Shown here piece after piece: positions 25,834-34,598 of a stretch of 64,000 bases of DNA. The stretch covers positions 124,001 to 188,000 of the forward strand of contig JAOARC010000050.1 of assembly GCA_025210745.1 (NCBI GenBank). Reading direction: 5' to 3'. Position 1 is the stretch's first letter; each line of letters begins with the position of its first letter. Source of the stretch: Bacteriovoracaceae bacterium. Lineage in GTDB: Bacteria > Bdellovibrionota > Bacteriovoracia > Bacteriovoracales > Bacteriovoracaceae. The translations under genes and the position numbers were made by a program. The notes below the pieces were generated by a model. That model made no database searches. It saw only the letters and a list, made by a program, of their open reading frames with translations, and was not told the origin of the DNA.

Positions 25834-26700
25834 ATGAAAATTACCATTTTATCTGCAATTTTATTTTTTGCATTTTTAGTTAATTTTTCTTTTGTCCAAG
25901 CAAGCCCATTTAATTATAGCAAATGCAAATTAGAAAAAAGTGAAACTCTTACAGTTGGCTGTACCAAAGACTGTGGAAGGTTTAATCGTTGGGCCTTAAA
26001 AAAGTTTGCTAGAAAAAAGGGGTATAAACTAAAACTGGTAAATCTATATTCTGATTATGCTACACCGGACTTAAATTCTGTTGATGCTATTATTATTCCT
26101 GGAGGAGCTGATATTAATCCAAAATACTATATTTCTAAAGTTGAAAAACCACTAAGAGATAAGATTACACAACTTGATTACCTTGTTAACTATTCTAGTG
26201 AGGGTGCAAAGCGAGACCCATTCGAATATAAAGTTTTAATGGACTACTTTAAAGATCAATCTTTAAAAACAACTCCTATTCTCGGTATCTGCAGAGGAAT
26301 GCAACTTCTTGCTGTATCTCAAGGTGTTCCGCTCTATATTGATCTTAAAGAAGAACTTGGAATTAAAAATAGAAAATATAATTTAGATAAAATCTATGTT
26401 CAATCTAAAGATAGTGAAATATTTAAGATTATGGGCAAAAACAGATTTAGAGGTGTTGAAATTCATCACCAAGGCCCAAGAGTTGATTATTTTAAACAAC
26501 ATCAAGATAGATGGCCAAATGTAAAACTCACAGCTCTATCCCATAAAGGAAAAGTGGCTGAAGCAATTGAATGGACGGATAGGCCGGTGCTAGGTGTTCA
26601 ATTTCATCCAGAGTATACTTTTGGGAAAGTGAGAAGAAGAATTTTTTCATGGGTATTAAATCAAGCTTGTCATAATAAAGTATCGAGGAGATCTCTATGA
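25834..26700 (+). CDS. Exported class I glutamine amidotransferase-like hydrolase (C26, PuuD-like)
   Basis: 288 residues. N-terminal signal peptide (LFFAFLVNFSFVQAS), then the C26/gamma-glutamyl-GABA hydrolase fold: oxyanion region IIPGGADINP, nucleophile Cys in GICRGMQLLAVSQG, and His/Glu of the triad in GVQFHPEYTF. PuuD-type enzymes cleave gamma-glutamyl amides in the cytoplasm; a periplasmic member probably acts on gamma-glutamyl peptides or on peptidoglycan-derived D-Glu peptides, which is inference. Ribosome site AGGAAGG. The ATGA overlap couples it to the peptidase downstream. Confidence 0.87.
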   Translation: MKITILSAILFFAFLVNFSFVQASPFNYSKCKLEKSETLTVGCTKDCGRFNRWALKKFARKKGYKLKLVNLYSDYATPDLNSVDAIIIPGGADINPKYYISKVEKPLRDKITQLDYLVNYSSEGAKRDPFEYKVLMDYFKDQSLKTTPILGICRGMQLLAVSQGVPLYIDLKEELGIKNRKYNLDKIYVQSKDSEIFKIMGKNRFRGVEIHHQGPRVDYFKQHQDRWPNVKLTALSHKGKVAEAIEWTDRPVLGVQFHPEYTFGKVRRRIFSWVLNQACHNKVSRRSL

Positions 26701-28049
26701 AAATAATATTACTAACTTTTTTATTTTCTACATCTTTATTTGCAAGATTTGAACAAGCACCACCTCCTTTTAAATATAAAAGTTCTCAAGCTGTTTTTGT
26801 TGACTTTAAAAAAGCAAAATATCAATTAACATATGATCATAAATCAAAACAAGCTTATGCCGATACAACAATTTTATTCGAAGCTAAAAATTCAGGTTTC
26901 CCAATATTTGACTCTGTAATAAAACCTACAAAAGTACTATTAAATGGAAAGAATGTTAAACATGAATTAATTGATGTTCCTGGAGGTGTATCAAAAGTAA
27001 GAATTGCTCTTGCTATTGTAAAAAAAGGTATTCATTCCTTTAGAATATCAACACCGATTGATAATGGAACTGTTTACAAAAGACGAGGTGTCTCTTCTGG
27101 TTTTTTCATAAAAGATCTAACAGATAGAATGTTTCTTGAAAGATATGTTCCATCTAACTATGAATACGATCAATATCAAATGACATTTAGAGTAAAAGTT
27201 GTAAATACAAAAAAGACCCATAATATATTTGCCAATGGTAATGTAAAAACAATTTCTTGGAATTATTTTGAAGCAGTTTTTCCAAGTTATTATACAGCCT
27301 CAGCCGTATACTTTCACCTTGTCCCCATAAGAAAATTCATTCGTCTAAGGTTCAAGTATAACTCTATCGATGGAAGGAAAATTCCTGTCGTTATCTATTC
27401 TAGATCAAGACTCCGAAACAGATTTTATGCAAAAAAGACGATTAAAGTTTTAAAAGAATTAGAAAGAGACTATGGTCCTTGGCCACATCCCCACCTTATT
27501 ATATATGGAACAAAACTAAAAGGTGGAATGGAATATAATGGAGCAACAGTTACATCCTATATCTCACTAGGACATGAGCTTCAGCATAGTTACTTTGCAA
27601 AAGGAATGATTCCAGCAAATGGAAACTCTGGATGGATGGATGAAGCTATTGCAAGCTGGAGAGATAAAGGACATAAATCTAGCTCTCATGTAGGTTTTAA
27701 TCATTTTAATCTTGGTAATCATAATATCTATACTAGAAAAACAGACAGTAACTCCTATGAAAAAGGAAGAGCTTTTATGGCTTATCTCGATCATAAACTA
27801 AAAAAAATGGGAAAAGCAGGTTTAAAGGCTTTTCTTAGAATGTACTTTCAAAAAAGAAAATACACAACAGTTACAACAAAAGACTTTATTAAAGATCTTA
27901 AAGAGTATGCAGGAGAAAGTTTTCAAAAAGACTTTGACAAATATGTCTTTGGAAAAATTGGATCTAAATTTGATAGAAAACCAGCTGTTGAAGGACATAA
28001 CCCACATCATGGGCATATGTCAGAAGCTGATATCAAATCCCTACTTTAA
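26697..28049 (+). CDS. Exported M1-like (gluzincin) zinc metallopeptidase
   Basis: 450 residues with a signal peptide (LLTFLFSTSLFA). The zinc site HELQH is followed after 18 residues by the third ligand Glu (WMDEAIA), the HExxH-x18-E spacing of M1 aminopeptidases. GGMEYNG upstream stands for the GxMEN substrate motif. The N-terminal beta domain is shorter than in M1 aminopeptidases and there is no large helical C-terminal domain. Probably a periplasmic or secreted peptidase working with the coupled amidotransferase. The His-rich tail (GHNPHHGHM) is unusual. Its end overlaps the convergent plsC gene by four bases. Confidence 0.85.
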   Translation: MKIILLTFLFSTSLFARFEQAPPPFKYKSSQAVFVDFKKAKYQLTYDHKSKQAYADTTILFEAKNSGFPIFDSVIKPTKVLLNGKNVKHELIDVPGGVSKVRIALAIVKKGIHSFRISTPIDNGTVYKRRGVSSGFFIKDLTDRMFLERYVPSNYEYDQYQMTFRVKVVNTKKTHNIFANGNVKTISWNYFEAVFPSYYTASAVYFHLVPIRKFIRLRFKYNSIDGRKIPVVIYSRSRLRNRFYAKKTIKVLKELERDYGPWPHPHLIIYGTKLKGGMEYNGATVTSYISLGHELQHSYFAKGMIPANGNSGWMDEAIASWRDKGHKSSSHVGFNHFNLGNHNIYTRKTDSNSYEKGRAFMAYLDHKLKKMGKAGLKAFLRMYFQKRKYTTVTTKDFIKDLKEYAGESFQKDFDKYVFGKIGSKFDRKPAVEGHNPHHGHMSEADIKSLL

Positions 28050-28810
28050 ACTATTTTTTCATAATGCTTAGAGATAATATCAAATGCTTTATCTCTAAGC
28101 TCTTTTGTATCATTAAATTCGGTTGAATCTAAAGCATCATGAGTCATTAATGTAGATGTTATCTTTCCCTGTCCTGCAAGAGTTAACAGATGAGGAGCAA
28201 ACTCCATATCTGCATACCAACAAATTAAATCTCTATTTTGCTTAGAGAGTTTTTCACCATTGATTGTTTTATAATTTAAAGTTAAAGGTCTTGTTTTGCA
28301 ACCAGATAACATAGCTGATTCAAATAGTGATCTTTTAAATGGTAACATTTGTTCCCCATTTGTACTTGTTGCCTCAGGAAAAACGACTATATTTAAACCG
28401 TAATCTAAAACATCTTTAATTTTTTGAATCTCTTTATGAATATTATCTCTTGATCTTCTTTCAACAAAGATACAACCTGCTAAAGATGTTATCTGACCTA
28501 AGAATAGAGTTTTTTTCATTTCAATACTAGTTACAAAAGCGCATGGATATGCTCCACAAATAATAAATATATCTATATATGATAAATGATTGGCCACAAT
28601 AAAAGATGACTTTACTTCCTGCTTATTTATAACTTCGACTTCAATAGATAGAAACTTTAAAATCCATCTACTAATCATCGAAACCATATACGACAAACGA
28701 AGCTTTCTTTTTAAAGAATTTTTTGGAGTAATAATAGTAATTACGCTTCCAAATACAAAGAAACATAAAATAAAAAAAGCAACTAAAACTAAACGTAATA
28801 TTTTTTTCAT
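28046..28810 (-). CDS. plsC: 1-acylglycerol-3-phosphate acyltransferase (PlsC family)
   Basis: 254 residues, N-terminal membrane helix, then the acyltransferase motifs: VANHLSYIDIFI (HxxxxD) and FPEATSTNGEQMLPFKRS (the FPEG-type motif with Ala for Gly). It should acylate lysophosphatidate or a related lysolipid at the inner membrane. Last gene of a three-gene leftward unit with an M20 peptidase and a GNAT; its start overlaps the M20 stop. A lyso-ornithine-lipid or other acyl acceptor is possible. Confidence 0.86.
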   Translation of the reverse strand: MKKILRLVLVAFFILCFFVFGSVITIITPKNSLKRKLRLSYMVSMISRWILKFLSIEVEVINKQEVKSSFIVANHLSYIDIFIICGAYPCAFVTSIEMKKTLFLGQITSLAGCIFVERRSRDNIHKEIQKIKDVLDYGLNIVVFPEATSTNGEQMLPFKRSLFESAMLSGCKTRPLTLNYKTINGEKLSKQNRDLICWYADMEFAPHLLTLAGQGKITSTLMTHDALDSTEFNDTKELRDKAFDIISKHYEKIV

Positions 28811-29970
28811 TAAATCATTTCATTGATGGAATATAAGTATTCTCCTAGAGCAATTGATTTGGTTTTAATACTATCAACTTCGATATACTCATCTTTACGA
28901 TGCATATTTGCTCCAATTGCACCTAACCCATCAAGGAAAGCCCCCTTATCATGACAAAAATGATTAATATCAGCTGCCCCTCCACAATGAACACTTGAGT
29001 AACTAATATTAGAGATTTCTCTTAAGGTTTGAGTATATAGATAAAGATATGAATTAGAAAGATCTGTTTTAGGCATTGGAGGGCAATCATCCTCTATACT
29101 AATAGATACATCATTTTTAATATTATTAGTCGTGCACTCCTGTAAAACTTCATCATATTTTTCAGAAAATAATTTATCAATAAATAGTCTTCCATCAAAA
29201 GAATTAAAACGAGTATCTATTTTTGCAATAATATCATTGCAAATAGTATTAAAGCTATGCCCACCAATAATCTGTCCCACATTACATGTAACATCTTGTC
29301 TCAAACTCATTTGTGTTTGAATACAAGATATTATCGAACATAAGTCATGGGCTGCATTCATATGCCCTTTTTTTGCTCTTCCACTATGATAGGCCTGTCC
29401 TTTTATATGAAGCTTATACCATCGATTTCCATTTCGAGAGTGAATCAAAGAACCATCAGGCATTGAAGGCTCAAAGCCTAATGACAAAACAGCTTCTTGT
29501 CCCAATTTTTTAAAAACATTATGAAAACCAATTGAACCTAGCTCTTCATTAGGAGAACTTATAAAATTTATATTTAATTTATTTTTAGAAACTTTATTTA
29601 GATAATACTCTAAGCCTAACATTGCAATTAATGCCCCAGATTTGTTATCAGCAATACCAGCTCCATACAAAAACTTTGCACAATCTGAATAACGAAACTC
29701 ATTTGAGCTTGGACCAATAACCGTATCTGCATGACAAATGAGATTTAATTTAAAATGTGAATTTCCGCGAATAGAGCCTAATAACAAATCTGCACTATCA
29801 CAAACATCATTTTTTACAAACTGAGTAGAAAGTCCTAATTGTCTTAAGTAGGACAAATAGTTCTTTTGAACTAATGATACTCCATCTTTATTATTAGAAC
29901 GACTATCAATATTGACAACTTTTTCTAAAAAATCGAGGCTTAATTCATTAGTTTGAAGTTGCATAGTCAT
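28810..29970 (-). CDS. M20-family metallopeptidase (carboxypeptidase G2/ArgE-like)
   Basis: About 386 residues. Dinuclear zinc residues: HxD in LICHADTVIG, bridging Asp in GIADNKSGA, Glu-Glu in SPNEELGSIGF, Glu in GFEPSMPDG and the C-terminal His in AADINHFCHD. The dimerisation domain lies at about 175-295. It hydrolyses an amide bond, typically N-acyl or C-terminal Glu; the exact substrate is unknown. Start choice: TTG 29976, ATG 29970 and ATG 29964 are all possible; none has a strong site. It overlaps the GNAT gene by about 23 bases. Confidence 0.86.
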   Translation of the reverse strand: MTMQLQTNELSLDFLEKVVNIDSRSNNKDGVSLVQKNYLSYLRQLGLSTQFVKNDVCDSADLLLGSIRGNSHFKLNLICHADTVIGPSSNEFRYSDCAKFLYGAGIADNKSGALIAMLGLEYYLNKVSKNKLNINFISSPNEELGSIGFHNVFKKLGQEAVLSLGFEPSMPDGSLIHSRNGNRWYKLHIKGQAYHSGRAKKGHMNAAHDLCSIISCIQTQMSLRQDVTCNVGQIIGGHSFNTICNDIIAKIDTRFNSFDGRLFIDKLFSEKYDEVLQECTTNNIKNDVSISIEDDCPPMPKTDLSNSYLYLYTQTLREISNISYSSVHCGGAADINHFCHDKGAFLDGLGAIGANMHRKDEYIEVDSIKTKSIALGEYLYSINEMI

Positions 29971-30751
29971 GCTCAATCTTTGTATTTTTCTTAAAAAACC
30001 TTAAGTATTTTTTTATTATATATTTTACAAATGTAAGAGCACTAACTTGTCCAACTTGAAGAACTTCATCTCCTCGATCAAAATTAAGTAGTTTTCGATA
30101 GTATTCATTAATATAGCTTTTACGGTGATAAAAGCGTGTATCAGCTTGTGATTTTTGAAAAACAGTACCTTCGACACTTCCCCTAAATACAAAATTAACT
30201 TCATCAAAGATAGCATCATCATTTATCGCAATATCATCTCTATAATAAGTTGAAATCTCACGTGCTATTTTTTTATAAGCACCTGTCGGCTCTTTAGGTC
30301 CAAATGGCGATGGATAAACATTTTCAAAATGCAATGCCACATTACCGATACTTGATAAAACACACGCACAATTTGTAACATATATTTTTTCAAATAAAGC
30401 CTCTTTAAAAATAAAACTTGTTAGTAATTTACTCGTAAGTTTATGTGTTAATCCTTCTCCTCTATACTTTGGATCAACACATGTAAGACCAGTATGAAAT
30501 ACCTTTCCCACACCTTCTATATTATATATGATTGCGGAACAAAATCCTTTAATCGTTCCATTATGATCTTTTGCAACAGCAATAACTGTCCTTGATAAAT
30601 CTTCTTTTTTACCACTTAGTGCTTGATAAATTGGAACTTGCTCAAAACATTTTGCTGCAACTTTACAAAGTGCATCTGATATATCCCTTAGAGTATATGA
30701 ACTATAATACCTTCCCGGATAGAATAAAATCTCTACGCTCGTTTTTGCCAT
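29948..30751 (-). CDS. GNAT-like acyltransferase
   Basis: 267 residues. Residues 50-150 read as a GNAT core (TIKGFCSAIIYNIEG, LTCVDPKYRGEGLTHKLTSKL with the RGxGLxxxL acyl-CoA loop), followed by an extra C-terminal region of about 110 residues (RFYHRKSYINEYYRKLL). Substrate unknown. GGGGG ribosome site. Translational overlap with an M20 amidohydrolase suggests one pathway, perhaps an N-acylation/deacylation pair; this is inference. Confidence 0.75.
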   Translation of the reverse strand: MAKTSVEILFYPGRYYSSYTLRDISDALCKVAAKCFEQVPIYQALSGKKEDLSRTVIAVAKDHNGTIKGFCSAIIYNIEGVGKVFHTGLTCVDPKYRGEGLTHKLTSKLLTSFIFKEALFEKIYVTNCACVLSSIGNVALHFENVYPSPFGPKEPTGAYKKIAREISTYYRDDIAINDDAIFDEVNFVFRGSVEGTVFQKSQADTRFYHRKSYINEYYRKLLNFDRGDEVLQVGQVSALTFVKYIIKKYLRFFKKNTKIEHDYATSN

Positions 30752-30816
30752 AAAATCCCCCTATCTAGAGATTACAAATAAAATATTAATTTGTTTGTTA
30801 GGATTTCATTAAGATT

Positions 30817-31692
30817 CTAAAATAAAACGAATTTCATACCAATTGCAAAGAATACAAATGCAGACAATAAATACTTAGAAGGATATTTTTTCTGCCATAT
30901 ACATTCAAAAGATGAAGCGAAAATCACAGATGTAATAGATATCGCAGTGATTGTAGCAAGGTTTTGAGCTGTTTGAATTGCTCTTAAATACAAGCCTAAA
31001 GATATTGTTGTTCCAAATAAGGCACCTATAAGCACATAAAACTTTGACTTTGTTTCTAGTTTTCTTAAGTTTCCAAAATAATCAAAATTAATAAATAGCC
31101 TTATTAACAAATATGAGCATAAAGCTCCAAGACAGCGATAAAAGTTTCCTTCCATTGAGGTTATATTTGAATTCATATCAAATGCATATCGTGTTATTAA
31201 AACTCCGACAGCATCAAATGCCATTCCCAAAAATGCAAAAATTAATCCACTAACATCCCACTTTCCCTCTTTTTTAAAAGTTTCTAACGAGAAAATAAAA
31301 AGACATGCAAGAAAAAAGACAATTCCTATTAACTTTCTAGAAGGAACTATTTGGCCTAAAATAAAAAACGATAATATCCCTACAATAACAGGGTGGAATC
31401 CAAATAATAACATTGTTCTTCCTGGACCTATTTTAGAAAAAGCCTTTAACAAAAAGATATCTCCAATACCTAAAGCAATAAAACCAGACAGAAAAAAGAT
31501 ACCAAAATTTAATAATGAGATTTCATGAAAACCAGAAGTTAATAAAATAATTGCACAAAAAGCAAATGCTGCCACTAAGGCTTTAGATACATTCATCCAT
31601 ATCGGAGAAAACCTCCTACTATAATGAGTAAAGAATTGAGATCCAAAAGCAAATGATAAATTTGCAAGTAGAGCTAAGATATATGCATTCAC
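30817..31692 (-). CDS. EamA-family (DMT) transporter
   Basis: 291 residues with ten hydrophobic segments in two five-helix halves, each with the EamA pattern (GIGDIFLLKAFSKIGPGRTM in the first, GLYLRAIQTAQNLATITAI in the second). Inner-membrane drug/metabolite transporter; substrate unknown. It is a single-gene unit and divergent from oxyR, 59 bases away. Confidence 0.87.
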   Translation of the reverse strand: MNAYILALLANLSFAFGSQFFTHYSRRFSPIWMNVSKALVAAFAFCAIILLTSGFHEISLLNFGIFFLSGFIALGIGDIFLLKAFSKIGPGRTMLLFGFHPVIVGILSFFILGQIVPSRKLIGIVFFLACLFIFSLETFKKEGKWDVSGLIFAFLGMAFDAVGVLITRYAFDMNSNITSMEGNFYRCLGALCSYLLIRLFINFDYFGNLRKLETKSKFYVLIGALFGTTISLGLYLRAIQTAQNLATITAISITSVIFASSFECIWQKKYPSKYLLSAFVFFAIGMKFVLF

Positions 31693-31751
31693 TAAATTGA
31701 TCTTATCATAGTTTTTATGTATTATAAATCAAATATCTATAAAGGATAATT

Positions 31752-32693
31752 ATGACACTTACTCAACTTGAATACGTTTTAGCTGTTGCAAAATACAAGC
31801 ACTTTGGAAGGGCTGCTGACTCGTGTTATGTAACTCAACCAACCCTTAGCATGCAAATTCAAAAACTAGAAGAAGAACTTCAAATAATAATTTTTGATCG
31901 ATCTCATAGTCCTATAAAACTAACAGTCGAAGGTGAACAAATCTTAGACCAAGCTAAAAGAGTCGTTAGTGAACATAAGAAAATCTATACTATTATCGAG
32001 CAGAATAAAGATGAAGTAAGTGGTGACTTTAAATTAGCAGTTATACCAACTCTATCTCCTTTTATTATTCCATTATTTTTACAAAGCTTTGTGGCAAGGT
32101 ATCCGAAGGTAAATATTGAAATTGTTGAACATACAACAGATGAAATAATTACCCTTGTAAAGGATGATCTTGTTGATGCAGCTTTACTAGTAACCCCTTT
32201 ATACGAAAAAAATATTATTGAAAAAGTTCTCTACTTTGAACCTTTTTATCTTTTTGCTTCTAATGGCCATCCCCTAGGAAAGAAAAGTAAAGTGAAGCAA
32301 GAAGATTTAGATATAAATGATATTTGGCTTCTAAATAAAGGAAACTGTTTTAGAGATCAAGTTTTAAATATTTGTTCTCAAAATAAAAATAAGAAAGTAA
32401 CAAACCCTATAAACTTTGAATCAGGAAACTTTGAAACTTTAAAAAATATGGTTCTTAGTGGATGTGGTTATACCTTGCTTCCGCAGATGGCAGTAGATGC
32501 ATTAAATAAAAAACACAAAAATTTAGTAAGAGAGTTTTCTAAACCAATACCAACAAGAGAAGTTTCCTTAATCCATAGTAAACATAGCGTTAAGAACAAA
32601 ATACTAGATGCATTAGAAGAAGAAATTTTAAGTTACATCCCTGAAAACTTGATTGAATTTAACCAGAAAAAACAAGAAGTTATTGATATTTAA
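31752..32693 (+). CDS. oxyR: Hydrogen-peroxide sensor OxyR (LysR family)
   Basis: 313 residues. N-terminal LysR winged helix (TLTQLEYVLAVAKYKHFGRA ... CYVTQPTLSMQIQKLEEEL). In the sensor domain, GNCFRDQVLNIC matches the E. coli OxyR redox segment, with the cysteines at residues 199 and 208, the same numbers as in E. coli. Peroxide should join them in a disulfide and switch on target genes. The target is next door: an OxyR operator begins three bases after the stop and precedes a peroxiredoxin gene. Autoregulation through the short gap to the EamA gene is possible. Confidence 0.94.
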   Translation: MTLTQLEYVLAVAKYKHFGRAADSCYVTQPTLSMQIQKLEEELQIIIFDRSHSPIKLTVEGEQILDQAKRVVSEHKKIYTIIEQNKDEVSGDFKLAVIPTLSPFIIPLFLQSFVARYPKVNIEIVEHTTDEIITLVKDDLVDAALLVTPLYEKNIIEKVLYFEPFYLFASNGHPLGKKSKVKQEDLDINDIWLLNKGNCFRDQVLNICSQNKNKKVTNPINFESGNFETLKNMVLSGCGYTLLPQMAVDALNKKHKNLVREFSKPIPTREVSLIHSKHSVKNKILDALEEEILSYIPENLIEFNQKKQEVIDI

Positions 32694-32696
32694 TAC

Positions 32697-32733
32697 ATAG
32701 ATATTGGTTATTGTAGTAATAGATAATATCTAT
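32697..32733 (+). promoter_or_regulatory. OxyR operator (four-element)
   Basis: ATAG-N7-TTAT-N7-ATAG-N7-CTAT, elements at 32697, 32708, 32719 and 32730. It matches the OxyR tetramer site ATAG-N7-CTAT-N7-ATAG-N7-CTAT with one mismatch in 16 fixed bases. It lies directly upstream of the peroxiredoxin promoter, the position for activation. Confidence 0.88.
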
Positions 32734-32762
32734 TGTATTCTTAATGCTTAATAGATGATAAT
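32733..32762 (+). promoter_or_regulatory. Peroxiredoxin promoter
   Basis: A weak -35 (TTGTAT, 32733-32738) abuts the OxyR operator; GATAAT (32757-32762) is a five-of-six -10 after 18 bases. A weak -35 next to the activator site is typical of class-I-activated OxyR targets. Start site inferred near 32770. Confidence 0.5.
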
Positions 32763-32808
32763 CGTGGGAGAAAACTGGCCAAAGGGCCTTAAATTTAAGG
32801 AGATTATT

Positions 32809-33402
32809 ATGTCTACATTAGTTACAAAACCAGCTCCAAATTTTACAGCTACAGCTGTAATGGAAGATGGATCTTTTAAAGAAGTTAGTTTAAATGATTA
32901 CAAGGGACAATATGTTTGTCTTTATTTTTACCCACTAGATTTTACATTTGTTTGTCCTTCTGAAATCTTAGCTTTTAACGCTAAAGTTGCTGAGTTCAAA
33001 GAAAGAAATGTTCAATTATTAGGTGTTTCAATTGACTCTCAATTTTCTCACTACGCTTGGAGAAACACTCCAGTAAATAATGGTGGAATTGGAAATATTG
33101 ACTACCCTCTAGTAGCTGACGTTACTAAAAATATCGCAAGAGACTACGGTGTTCTTTTTAACGATTCAGTTGCATTAAGAGGATTATTCTTAATCGATAA
33201 AGAAGGAATCGTTAAACACTCTACAATCAACGACCTTCCATTAGGAAGAAATGTTGAAGAAGCTTTAAGAGTAGTAGATGCTCTTCAATATACAGAGCAA
33301 CACGGTGAAGTTTGTCCTGCTAACTGGAAAAAAGGTGAAGCAGCAATGAAGCCAACTGCTGAAGGTGTAGCTGATTATTTATCTAATCATGCTGCGAAAT
33401 AA
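32809..33402 (+). CDS. 2-Cys peroxiredoxin (AhpC/Prx1 type)
   Basis: 197 residues. Peroxidatic Cys49 in FYPLDFTFVCPSE and resolving Cys169 in HGEVCPANW, typical 2-Cys Prx1/AhpC. It reduces H2O2 and organic peroxides in the cytoplasm, recycled by thioredoxin or AhpF; no ahpF is nearby, while a thioredoxin gene lies at 37932. The frame extends 18 codons upstream, but AAGGAG before the ATG at 32809 and family length fix the start. Preceded by an OxyR operator and followed by a strong terminator. Confidence 0.95.
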   Translation: MSTLVTKPAPNFTATAVMEDGSFKEVSLNDYKGQYVCLYFYPLDFTFVCPSEILAFNAKVAEFKERNVQLLGVSIDSQFSHYAWRNTPVNNGGIGNIDYPLVADVTKNIARDYGVLFNDSVALRGLFLIDKEGIVKHSTINDLPLGRNVEEALRVVDALQYTEQHGEVCPANWKKGEAAMKPTAEGVADYLSNHAAK

Positions 33403-33430
33403 AATCAAAAAATAACTATTTTTGATATTG

Positions 33431-33457
33431 GCCTGGGAAATTTTCCCGGGCTTTTTT
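33431..33457 (+). terminator. Rho-independent terminator of the peroxiredoxin gene
   Basis: Inverted repeat GCCTGGGAAA/TTTCCCGGGC (one G-T wobble) followed by six T, 29 bases after the peroxiredoxin stop. Confidence 0.92.
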
Positions 33458-33558
33458 ATACCTAAGCCACTGATTTCATTGCCGCTAAAAGCTTTTTACT
33501 CAAGTAATAAGTATTATTATCCGATAGATAATTGAAGTTAAATTTAATAGGAAAGTTT

Positions 33559-34131
33559 ATGAAAAAATTTCTTTTATTTATGTTATCTCTAACAGTACTT
33601 ATAAGTTGTGGTGGTGAAAATAACACAGGCGGTGTTGATTCAAGTACATACAAATATAGTTACACTGGTCAGGTTACAGTTTTTTCAAACTCAGCAATTC
33701 TAGAAATGCAAGGTAGTCAAAGATTAAATCTAATGCCAAAAACTCAGCAAGTGGCTTCAGATTTATTTAATATGCAAGGAAAAACAGTTAGCGTCTATTC
33801 AAATAAAGCGCCATACTCACTAGGTTATGCTCAAGGTACATTTGGTGCCACGAGCACTGGTTTTGATGTTGAAGCAGTTCAAATGTCTGGCGTAAACTCA
33901 AGCCATACTGGAAATAATTCAAACCAACTTTGTGGTCACTTAACTGCTAGTTATGGAGACTTTGACATTAACTATTATATTGGAAGCTACTACGTTATTG
34001 CTCAATCAGGATCTCAAGCGCATAATGTACTTATTCAGTTTCCAGATCAATATGTAGCAAAAAATGTTTGTGCAACAGTTACACATACGAGTGGTTCAAC
34101 TGCCTACATTAGCCATATATCACAACAATAA
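33559..34131 (+). CDS. Lipoprotein of unknown function
   Basis: 190 residues from the ATG at 33559, with signal peptide and lipobox VLISCGGENN (a nine-codon longer frame would disrupt the signal; AGGAAA lies before 33559). The mature protein is Ser/Gln/Asn-rich with beta strands (YSYTGQVTVFSNSAILEMQG) and a repeated hydroxyl-rich texture, and two cysteines. No family recognised. Convergent with the next gene. Confidence 0.7.
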   Translation: MKKFLLFMLSLTVLISCGGENNTGGVDSSTYKYSYTGQVTVFSNSAILEMQGSQRLNLMPKTQQVASDLFNMQGKTVSVYSNKAPYSLGYAQGTFGATSTGFDVEAVQMSGVNSSHTGNNSNQLCGHLTASYGDFDINYYIGSYYVIAQSGSQAHNVLIQFPDQYVAKNVCATVTHTSGSTAYISHISQQ

Positions 34132-34139
34132 TTTATTTA

Positions 34140-34583
34140 CTATTTAGGACTAATATAACACTTATAGTCTTTAACAGATGAATCAAAAGTTATAACAGTA
34201 GCAGTACATACTTGTTTAGGTTTTACTTCTTTTTCACGAATAGTGACTTGCCAGTTTTTCATCTGAGCATCTTTTAAAGCAACAGCCACCCATCCATAAT
34301 CTTTTTCATTTTTATTGATGCTTACTCTTTTTTCTATAGTATCCAAAACATCTGTTTTTTCTCTAACGACAGCAATAGCTTCCATAGCATTCATAACATC
34401 ACCCCTTGGCATAAGAGCCTCCATCATTTGCTTTTCATCTAATTGCATTCCATATCTTCTTTTGAAATTATCATTTCTTCCTGTTGAGTAAGAAAAGATC
34501 ATATAGATTCCATAACCAATAAAAATTGCTATTGGTAAAGACATTCCAATCCAAAAGTTTTTTCTATTATTTTTTTCGCTCAT
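34140..34583 (-). CDS. Small single-pass membrane protein, unknown
   Basis: 147 residues. One membrane helix near the N-terminus (WIGMSLPIAIFIGYGIYMIF), then a mixed domain of about 110 residues probably on the periplasmic side (NWQVTIREKEVKPKQVCTATVITFDSS is its end; two cysteines). Good ribosome site AAAGGAA. Lies 15 bases downstream of polA on the same strand, so possibly co-transcribed. Not recognised. Confidence 0.68.
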   Translation of the reverse strand: MSEKNNRKNFWIGMSLPIAIFIGYGIYMIFSYSTGRNDNFKRRYGMQLDEKQMMEALMPRGDVMNAMEAIAVVREKTDVLDTIEKRVSINKNEKDYGWVAVALKDAQMKNWQVTIREKEVKPKQVCTATVITFDSSVKDYKCYISPK

Positions 34584-34598
34584 TTTTATTCCTTTATC

